A stretch of DNA of 64,000 nt, from contig FMBT01000460.1 of assembly GCA_900095095.1 (NCBI GenBank), positions 1-64,000 of the forward strand, given 5' to 3'. The position numbers and the translations under genes were made by a program. Under the pieces are notes generated by a model, which was given only the letters and a program-made list of their open reading frames with translations, was not told the origin of the DNA and did no database searches. The DNA is from Fragilariopsis cylindrus CCMP1102 (taxonomy: Eukaryota; Bacillariophyta; Bacillariophyceae; Bacillariales; Bacillariaceae). This document shows, piece after piece, positions 56,621-64,000 of the stretch; positions within the stretch are counted from its first letter, which is position 1; each line of letters begins with the position of its first letter.

Positions 56621-57486
56621 ATAATAGTAGCTACCGTAGCTAGTACTAGTTGCGCGATAGAAATCCGCTCCCACAGAGAATGAAGCATCATACATGGTGT
56701 TAGTGGGGCAATGAGGAACGTGTAAACGACGAGAACAACAGAGCTGAAAAACACATATGACTCCAACGAAATGTGAGCAGCCGACATCGGAACAAACGAG
56801 AAGAGCGTAACTTAACGTCCTGCAACTATGCGTTTATCCTTTGCTTGTCTATGACTACTTGTACCTACCATGGTAAATTAATTGTATCCTATGATTTATA
56901 GTATTCTATTTTATGCCGTCCACTTTTCGATTCTTAGTATTCCGTACCCAGTGAAGGGTATCTTCCGGTGATATATTTTGATATACCATAGCATGAATTT
57001 TTATTATCTAGGCAGTTCTTGTTTCTTTGAATGAGTTTCCTACTTTTAGTTTGGCATACTTATATCTTGTGTTTGCAATTTATTGTTTTCTGATGGAATG
57101 TACTGTTCACAGTATGTTCCACCAGTGATGGAATGCTTTGTTTGTTTCATTTCCATATCTTTAATGGGGAAAGTCCACCAATGTCATGTTTTGCATCCCA
57201 TTATGAAGTGTTGTTACATCCGTCTCAATATCAATACGTCATCAGTGTTGTTATTTTCTGTAGTAGCAGCAGTACCTTGCATTACAAATTCCTCTTTGAC
57301 ATGGTACATGTCGATCCAGGCGTCGTAATGGGGTCTTTCGTGTTCGTGCTTTGCGCGATCTTGTCGTCGTCGTCGTCGTTGTCGTCGTCGTCGTTGGCAC
57401 CCCTCTCGCCATATATACCGGTTTAAGCATATATAAGAATGCTGTAGCTACGGTACAATTTGACGTGAATTATTATACTATGAAGA
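56621..57486. other. 866-bp intergenic region between convergent genes
   Basis: Holds the 3' flanks of the CER1-like (plus) and cyclophilin (minus) genes. A (GTC)n microsatellite lies at 57362-57395. No coding signal. Confidence 0.45.
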
Positions 57487-58889
57487 TCATCGACCATCTA
57501 GATGCCAGTGTCCTCGATGCTTTGATAGCCAAGATTTTGTATGTATAACAGATATTGCTTCTAACGGTTTGGCTACGAGTACAACTTCGTCAATCGCAAA
57601 ACCACTACCGTTCCATGATTTTGGAAGCTCCATTATTCTAGATTTGACGTCTTTAAATGCCGGAGCGATCAGGACGATATCTGTAGCAAAATTCGACAAT
57701 GATTCAATTAGTTTTTCCTCTTTGTTGCCATTGTTTTCAGCAGAATCATCACTGTCGCAGCAAATAAAAAGCACTACAGAACATAAACTGCCAATTGCCT
57801 CTATAAATTTTTGTCTAGCTTCTGTTGGGGCAAATATTGCTAATCTTGGACGAACGATAAATGTTGGTGAAATTCCATTCCAACATTCCATATCTGGCTT
57901 ATCGTACCAGAATCCTGCACCAAAAGTGTGAAATGGAGTGAAAATCCCACAATCAGTTATTGTTATGGATGCAGTTGTATCACCGTCGGCGGTGCCAAAT
58001 TCTTCGGCCTTCTTCAAAACATCAAATCCAGAGATACATTCCCCAAATATCACATGCTTGCCGTCACATTGTGGTGCACTATCCAATGTGAAAAAGAATT
58101 GAGATGAATTGCTATTCTTTCCCGAGTTACCCATACTATCGAATCGAATCGAATCAAATCAATCGCAAGCGAAGAAAGCAGAGCGTAATTAGGATTTATA
58201 TTTTTTCGTTACTACTATTGTTTTTCTTTTAAATTCTGAGATTCGTCCATTGCGTCTTACCTCAACAACCCACATCGATCATGTTTTAAATTCAAACCTG
58301 CTCGTTCATCTTTGAAGATCTTTTTGTTCTTAAATACACATTCACCACCTGAACCGTTTTCCAATACAAAGTCCCCCGATTGAAGTACAAAACCTGGCAC
58401 TATTCTATGTACCTTACAACCTCTATACGATAGCGGCTTACCAGATTCTCCTATTGCTATAGGCTTGACTTTCTCCACTTTCTTATTATTCCCGGTGTCC
58501 GGTTGATCCGAGATCGAACCGTTCGAACAGAGTGTCATAAAATTTTCACAGGCCATCGGTGCTACATCCCAATAAAGCTTTATTACGATACGATTACCTT
58601 CAGAAGGAGGTTGGGTTATTATATCACCCTTACTCGACCATTCATGATCAGTTGAAATTAATTCTTTGAGACGTGAAATCTCGGACCCACCACAACTCAA
58701 TAAGTCTTTAGACGAAAACCCGTATGTTAGGTTGGTACTATCTACAAACGCAGCACACGTTGCTAACTTTTTTCGAGAGTTATCCAAATCAAGATCTAAG
58801 AAACAATAACCTCCATCATTCACCATCATCTCGCCCATCTCTGTTATTGCGATCGTTTGTCGTCCAATATGTGGGCATTGGGGGTACAT
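57487..58889 (-). CDS. cyclophilin-type peptidyl-prolyl isomerase with N- and C-terminal extensions
   Basis: 425 residues from exons 58261-58889 and 57487-58135; intron 58136-58260 (GTAAG...GATAG), junction CGLL|SMGNSGK. Cyclophilins catalyse cis-trans isomerisation of Xaa-Pro bonds. The PPIase core is at about residues 95-255: RIVIKLYWDVAPMACENFMT, GCKVHRIVPGFVLQSGDF with the catalytic Arg, MGNSGKNSNSSQFFFTLDSA, then CDGKHVIFGECISGFDVL. The Trp of the usual WLDGKHVVFG is replaced (QCDGKH), which in other cyclophilins reduces cyclosporin binding. The N-terminal 90 residues are not similar to anything known to me. The C-terminal 170 residues contain SPTFIVRPRLAIFAPTEARQ and a hydrophobic LCSVVLFICC. 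They may form an extra domain. ATG at 58887-58889. Confidence 0.88.
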
Positions 58890-59137
58890 TGATTGAGATT
58901 CTTATTCTGAGATATTGAATTATTGAAATGAATGTTCTACATGACACGAGCAGAAAATTTATTAGCGCGCGTAATCTGGGGAGTCTGTACTAAGTACGTC
59001 GGCTGCATAATTTCACATAATTTCATTCTCGCAAAAAACAAAAAATGAATGAAAATGTGTTGCAATGGAAATAGTAATTCGTCCGAAGCTTCATTATTCG
59101 ATAATTCATTCTAGCCCGTTAACAACAAACAAATAAC
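58890..59137. other. 248-bp region between divergent genes
   Basis: Shared upstream region of the cyclophilin and TSR2 genes; no motif named. Confidence 0.35.
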
Positions 59138-59840
59138 ATGAACCAACAGCAGCAGCAATATGATCCGATGATTGAATTCCAGGCGGGTGTTACAGCCGTT
59201 CTTAGAAGTTGGTCTGCTTTACGTACTGCTGTCGAAACTGGTTGGGGTGGAGGTGAAAGAGAATGTCAAAAAAAGGCTGAAGATCTTCGTCGAAATATAT
59301 TTGAAATTATGAATGGACGTAAATGTCCTGTACCGAATTTGAAATATATGACCTATCCGATAACTTAGCTATATTATTGAAGAAGAATTTTCTGTTACAT
59401 TAGAAGATGAGTCTGAACGACAAATTGCTGAAACTATATTCCAAATGTATGAAGAATGTTGCAATGGTAATCCTACCTTAGCACGACAAATGGTCACTCA
59501 TGCCAATAGTGCAGTTGCAATGAATAGTCAATATCCGGTCAAATTAATCACCGGTGAGCACGACGATGACGATTCCGATGATGAAATGGGGACACCAGCA
59601 ACAGCAGCAGCAGCAGCAGCTCCGATACAGGAACAGCAACAGCAGCAACAGCAAAACTTAGCAATGCTGAATCCTGTTGACTATATCAGTCAACCTCTAT
59701 TCGGAAAACCTATATATCAACCGAACCACCCTGTACAGCCTTCTCGTCAATTGGGGGAAACTACTATCCAAGAAGATACTCCTGTAGAAATGGATGAAGA
59801 TGGCTTTGCACCAGTACAGAAAGGAAACCGTCGAAGATAA
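59138..59840 (+). CDS. TSR2: TSR2-like pre-rRNA processing / eS26 chaperone, frame broken
   Basis: TSR2 escorts ribosomal protein eS26 and is needed for 20S pre-rRNA processing. The first frame from ATG 59138 gives FQAGVTAVLRSWSALRTAVE and TGWGGGE, the TSR2 core. It stops at 59368. In a second frame EIYDLSDNL follows, and in the third YIIEEEFSVTLEDESERQIA and FQMYEECCNGN continue the family pattern. The protein ends with an acidic stretch, an Ala/Gln tract and EMDEDGFAPVQKGNRRR, matching the TSR2 C-terminal EDGWTIVRRK. Two missing Ts, in AATTTG near 59340 and CTTAG near 59366, would give one frame of about 234 residues. An intron cannot restore the frame with the GT/AG pairs I see. The N-terminus is Gln-rich. 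Confidence 0.85.
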
Positions 59841-60107
59841 TTGATTAATCCTCGTATTCAATAGCAGAAAGAAATGCTTATGATATTTTTTATTCTCTGA
59901 TAATTAATGTTGATATTGAAGTAGGTTCCTGGCAATAATATCTATGCGATGATGACGATGATGGTACACGTATCGGTACAAAAAAAAAGAATAGTAGCAT
60001 TATTATATAGGACCTAGTAAAGATATTACCCATCAATTAGTCTATGTGAATTGAAAAACATGATAATATTTTTGTCTGTTTCTTTCTTTTCTTTTTCCTT
60101 GTCTCAC
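59841..60107. other. 267-bp region between convergent genes
   Basis: 3' flanks of TSR2 and the NHE gene; nothing recognised. Confidence 0.35.
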
Positions 60108-62162
60108 TTAATATGCGCCGTAGTCAAATAATGAATCCTCTCGAATAAGTTTCTGTATGGTAATATTATCATTCCGACCATCCTCGTCGACCATGCTCAA
60201 ATGGCCAGACTCGGTCATTTCAATTGCCTCAATGCGATGAGTTCCAGGATGCGGATCACGTAACAGCATAGTTGGATGATCATCGTACGTGTGACTCCGT
60301 TGTACATCCCTTCGAATGCTTTCCATTATATCAAAGTCTCGGATTACACAGCGTTTGATAAATCGAGCCTCAAGTTTTAGTAAAGTATTGGATGCTATCG
60401 GTTCTCTCAAGTAAGATTGCATATATTTCTTTTCGTCTACGTTTACATCGATTTTGAACCAACTCAGAGCACACTCCGTTGTGAGTCCCATCCCAAATAC
60501 AGTGATTAGAATAATTGCCATGGTAGTCATGGTAAAGTCTTTTCGATGACCCAAGTCATCAGGAAATGTACGGACACAAGCATATGCTACAGCCCCGCGA
60601 AGTCCACAGAACCAAAGCATGTTCGCGGTGTTCTTTCGGATCTTTAAATCTTTTTGCTCCCAAGGTGTTGCTGTTGCCTCTGTGGCAACTGATTGTTCGG
60701 TAAAAGATTGGGTACGATGACTGAATAAACCGTTGCATTGATGTTGATGTGGATCACAACCATTGAAACTCTCATTTTCCACAACACTTTGGTCAATAAT
60801 ATAAATACCACTAGGATTCTCATAAGTATTATCTATTTTAGGACCACTATTTCTGCCTCCATCTCCCCACCTTATTCCAGATGTGGAGTTTATTACAGTA
60901 GGAATCGCTAACGCCTCTCGAAGATCCGCCTTAGTTGTTGTATTGATTATAGGTTCTTTTTTCGGGGTTCCAAAACTGATCCCTTGTCCTTCCCAAGCTG
61001 ACGTTGGAGATGGTATTCTATCTCGAATCACAAGTAGTGTATTGAAAATATATGCAAGTGGATAGACATTCAAGGCACGTCCAACTAAACATGCTAGAGT
61101 TGCCCAACCGATAAAGGGCCAGTTCCAATATCCAACCATACCAAACACAGAAAGACCGAGCTCTAAAAAGATAGCAGTTTCGGCCAAGTGCGCACCCAAC
61201 CGAAAGACCATGTCGGAGTTTACCTTAGTTATAGCGGAAAGATTCGGAACAATATATCGATTCGCTGCAACGCCAGTAAAGAGCATAGTCACGATCCCTG
61301 ACAAGTGTAGGATTTCTGATATCAAAAAGGGAATATATACCAATAATACATACACAGATATCTCAACAAGACGATTTTGTCTCATATCAATCTGTTTGAA
61401 TAAAAATCCTGCACATGCACCCCCGAAAGTCCCCAAGAGTGACGACCCAACAAAGTTAAGGAACAAGTCGACGAAGAACTTTTTAACAGCAGTCCCCACA
61501 TCATTTTCTTCATTGTTAATAGAAACAAATTTCCCAAATGAATAAAATAAAACAATTGCTAATGCATCATTTAGTACGGATTCTCCAAAGCATAAATAAA
61601 ACAATCGTGGATCGACACGTTTCACTTGAAATACAGCAAGTGTACTAACAGGATCAGTCGAAGAAATTAATGCTCCAAACGTTAGTAGTTCAGCCAGAGA
61701 TGGTTCAAATCCACCTGTAAGTCCCAACTGGACAAAACCGTACAGTATCAACGCCGTTACAATTGCACTTATGGCAGTTCCAATAATGGCGAACATAATT
61801 ATTGGTGTTATATGTCGAAAGAATAATGGTCCCATTCGTAACCCCGTATTGAAAATAATTGGTGGGAGTAGAAATATGAAAAAGAATTCAGGATCGAATG
61901 ATAATAATGCAGCTAAATCATCCTTATACGTTTGTGCATCGTCGTCATTATTATTTGCGTTGGCAGCAGCGTTTGCTAAACTTTTCCCTAATAAGATATG
62001 AATTAGATATCCTGCAACCATACCAACAGCAATGACCATAGCCGCCTCAGGGATAATCGATGATAGTCTTTTAGACTCATGTAGGTACTGTGACAATATC
62101 AGCACTATAGCCAACAAAGTTACAAAGAAAACCAGGAAGATTGATATATTTTCCTCAAACAT
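60108..62162 (-). CDS. NHE-type Na+(K+)/H+ exchanger
   Basis: 684 residues from ATG 62160-62162 (MFEENISIFLVFF); a TTG six bases upstream is not the start. CPA1/SLC9-type exchanger with about 12 membrane segments. Clear signatures are FFIFLLPPIIFNTGLRM, then LLTFGALISSTDPVSTLAVF and the ion-site motif FGESVLNDALAIVLF. A later segment, WFCGLRGAVAYACVRTF, is also typical of NHE. The family order resembles the organellar branch (NHE6/7/9, plant NHX5/6), which regulates endosomal or Golgi pH, but location is inferred. A 130-residue hydrophilic insert lies between GxxN (ALNVYPLAYIFNT) and TANMLWFCGLRG. The C-terminal tail is about 120 residues. Single exon. Confidence 0.93.
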   Translation of the reverse strand: MFEENISIFLVFFVTLLAIVLILSQYLHESKRLSSIIPEAAMVIAVGMVAGYLIHILLGKSLANAAANANNNDDDAQTYKDDLAALLSFDPEFFFIFLLPPIIFNTGLRMGPLFFRHITPIIMFAIIGTAISAIVTALILYGFVQLGLTGGFEPSLAELLTFGALISSTDPVSTLAVFQVKRVDPRLFYLCFGESVLNDALAIVLFYSFGKFVSINNEENDVGTAVKKFFVDLFLNFVGSSLLGTFGGACAGFLFKQIDMRQNRLVEISVYVLLVYIPFLISEILHLSGIVTMLFTGVAANRYIVPNLSAITKVNSDMVFRLGAHLAETAIFLELGLSVFGMVGYWNWPFIGWATLACLVGRALNVYPLAYIFNTLLVIRDRIPSPTSAWEGQGISFGTPKKEPIINTTTKADLREALAIPTVINSTSGIRWGDGGRNSGPKIDNTYENPSGIYIIDQSVVENESFNGCDPHQHQCNGLFSHRTQSFTEQSVATEATATPWEQKDLKIRKNTANMLWFCGLRGAVAYACVRTFPDDLGHRKDFTMTTMAIILITVFGMGLTTECALSWFKIDVNVDEKKYMQSYLREPIASNTLLKLEARFIKRCVIRDFDIMESIRRDVQRSHTYDDHPTMLLRDPHPGTHRIEAIEMTESGHLSMVDEDGRNDNITIQKLIREDSLFDYGAY

Positions 62163-62867
62163 TATCAATTATTTTATTCGTTCCTTCCCTTTCGGTAATT
62201 TTTTTGTTATTTGTTTGCTTGGATCGTGGAATTATTATTGTTGTTGATGATATTCTGTTGTTACTTCATCCACCACGCCACACAGCCTTCTAATTTCAGT
62301 TCGAGACTGATCCGATTCGACACCAATCGATGATTGAAACTTATATCCAAGAAGAAAAGTAAATGATATTCACGCTCGATACAAAGTACAAGTGCTTTAG
62401 TGAGACGCTGCTAGTAGACGACACGACAAAACATTAGTAAAAAATCGTGCCAGGCAAAATCCGATTTGATAGTTCCAACGTGAAAAATTATCGTCTTGGC
62501 TTAGACGGTGCCTTGAACAACCAATACAAAAAAGTGAAGCGAACTTTTTAAGTTTTGGATAGAGGCAGTAACGTTTAAAATGTGAAACATAACGGCGGTG
62601 CTTGGCATGTACGCGCGGGTCGGAATTTTTTTCACTCCAGGGCCATCCTTTGTTTACGGGAATGATAATCAGTCGAGTCCCTTATCTGTGTCTGTACGCC
62701 TCAGCGTCTTTTTATCTCTTACTCATTTACTTGATTTTACAAACACCAACAAAATACAACACAAATCTTCGTTTTCTTCGTCTATATTAGTACTTGTAAC
62801 GTTAGTAATCAACACCTACTACAATTACATTACTTCGTAGTAAAATAAATAATAAAAGTAATCAACA
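62163..62867. other. 705-bp region between divergent genes
   Basis: Upstream of the NHE gene (minus) and the ribosomal protein gene (plus). No promoter motif can be named. A pair of overlapping plus-strand open frames at 62598-62840 has no recognised features. Confidence 0.4.
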
Positions 62868-63530
62868 ATGGCACCCGCAGGTACGACTAATGTTGAGAGA
62901 ATATATCGTGTTACGCAATGATGCTGTCTTCTTTCTTGTTTCGAATGTACCGGATTTCATATTTTACTCACCTAATGTGTTCTTGTTTTTGTATGAATTT
63001 ATACGACGATGAACTTTTCCTTTGATTTCGACTGATTATTTACTATTGATTGTTCGTTGATTGATGGTGGCGATATGATTTTTTATTGTAATGCAATAAT
63101 TGATTTAATATTGATAGGCAAAGCATCCGCTGTAGCGAATGCCCTTAAAAAGGGTATCTCGAAAAAGGGTACCCGTATCCATACGGGTGTTCATTTTTAC
63201 AAGCCTAAAACACTAAAGGCAGCACGAAAGCCAAAGTACGCCAAAAAGAGTGTACCAAAGAAGGCCGGACTTGATTCATTCTCCATTATTAAGTACCCAC
63301 TTACTACCGAATCATCAATGAAATTAATTGAAGACAGTAACACACTAGTATTTATTGTTGACATCAAAGCCAACAAACGTCAAATCAAAGCTGCCGTACG
63401 AGAACTATACAATATTGAATGCGAAAAGGTGAACACACTTATCACTCCACGTGGTTTGAAGAAGAGTTATGTACGACTAAGCAAAGATTACGATGCATTA
63501 GATGTTGCTAACAGAGTTGGTGTAATCTAA
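62868..63530 (+). CDS. RPL23A: 60S ribosomal protein uL23 (RPL23A)
   Basis: 141 residues from a 13-base first exon (62868-62880, encoding MAPA plus one base) and exon 2 (63118-63530). The intron 62881-63117 (GTACGA...TTGATAG) is in phase 1 and creates [13 protein letters not shown]. The product matches uL23 closely: an N-terminal basic extension (THTG-like [21 protein letters not shown]), then [40 protein letters not shown] and [17 protein letters not shown], ending [14 protein letters not shown]. It lies at the polypeptide exit tunnel and docks SRP and other factors. A tiny first exon carrying only the start is common in ribosomal protein genes. The open frame upstream of 63118 (from 63057) is intronic. 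Confidence 0.97.
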
Positions 63531-64000
63531 AAAACTTTTTTATTATTATAAATTAATGAGCAATTTATTCCCCCACCCATGACTTATTTTCTTTGTGTCA
63601 ATACCTTAAATAATTTATGTGAGGAAGGATCTACCCATCTACGTGCTCTGGTTGTATTGCACCCATCACCAAAATCACATCATGTTGGTTTATTTTGTAT
63701 AGTAAGGAACTTTACCGGACGCGGTGTACTTCATTTAGAGATATGACCGATTGATTTGTATAGTTGTCTATATTGTAAGAGTAATTTGTGTGACAAACAG
63801 ATATGTTCAGTTTACAATGTAGCCACTCTAAGCCATGAAGTAAGTAACTCAGGACGCGAAAGAAAAATAGTATAGTATGTACGGTAGTTTAATTTCATGA
63901 AGTTAACTTCAATATTTTATCTACTGAACTTGAACTGCTATTATTTGTTCACCATCCTCGTGCTGCACTAAATGTATATAATACCTAATTGGTAGCCTAC
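63531..64000. other. 470-bp 3' region at window end
   Basis: Downstream of RPL23A; AT-rich with no recognised feature. Confidence 0.4.

Noticed and set aside
59310-59390. A 50-base GTAAAT...TTAG intron in TSR2
   Set aside because: Removing it does not lead into the frame that carries the conserved continuation.
62598-62840. Two overlapping frames upstream of RPL23A
   Set aside because: Lie in the presumed promoter; neither shows family features.

Overview
The window is nuclear DNA of a photosynthetic stramenopile, almost certainly a diatom. Evidence seen directly: AT-rich sequence; genes with few GT-AG introns (about 80 to 240 bases); long Asn/Gln/Asp/Ser runs in proteins; an N-terminal signal peptide followed by a diatom-type ASAF plastid-targeting motif (22985-23548); a second plastid-type protein (PAP/fibrillin); an Lsi2/ArsB-type transporter; and Ty1/copia remnants. 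The species cannot be named from the sequence alone.

Layout, left to right. 1-1234: 3' end of a Ty1/copia polyprotein and probably its LTR. 1235-6688: two minus-strand chromatin/replication genes, an EED-like Polycomb subunit and a Timeless/Tof1 fork-protection homologue. 9306-14207: an unknown low-complexity protein and an NRAMP metal transporter. 15569-23548: mitochondrial carrier, BSD-like protein, two-exon CCT-domain regulator and a small plastid protein. 24764-34593: LCB2 subunit of serine palmitoyltransferase, a coiled-coil acidic protein, a frame-broken secreted Cys-rich protein, TRAPPC13 and an Lsi2-like transporter. 36395-48235: a 2024-residue SANT/Myb protein, a golgin-84-like tail-anchored golgin, an NDUFAF3-like complex I assembly factor and a plastid fibrillin. 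48450-52340: a gene-free patch holding decayed Ty1/copia pieces (RNase H, gag, protease) with 328-bp, 72-bp and 27-bp tandem repeats. 52346-53874: a broken SANT gene. 54542-63530: CER1/CER3-like alkane-type enzyme, cyclophilin with extensions, TSR2, an NHE-type Na+/H+ exchanger and ribosomal protein uL23 (RPL23A).

The genes do not form an operon-like system; most are housekeeping genes of unrelated pathways. Loose themes are membrane trafficking (TRAPPC13, golgin, LCB2) and ion or metalloid transport (NRAMP, Lsi2-like, NHE).

The most striking cross-cutting signal is that five genes (Timeless, the secreted Cys-rich gene, Lsi2-like, the second SANT gene, TSR2) are interrupted by one-base frame changes, mostly next to short homopolymers, while their protein similarity continues in the next frame. 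Assembly errors are the simplest explanation; gene decay or recoding are alternatives. No convincing new multi-gene system was found. The best leads for biology are the EED homologue, the CER1-like enzyme, the Lsi2-like transporter and the CCT protein with its extra N-terminal module.
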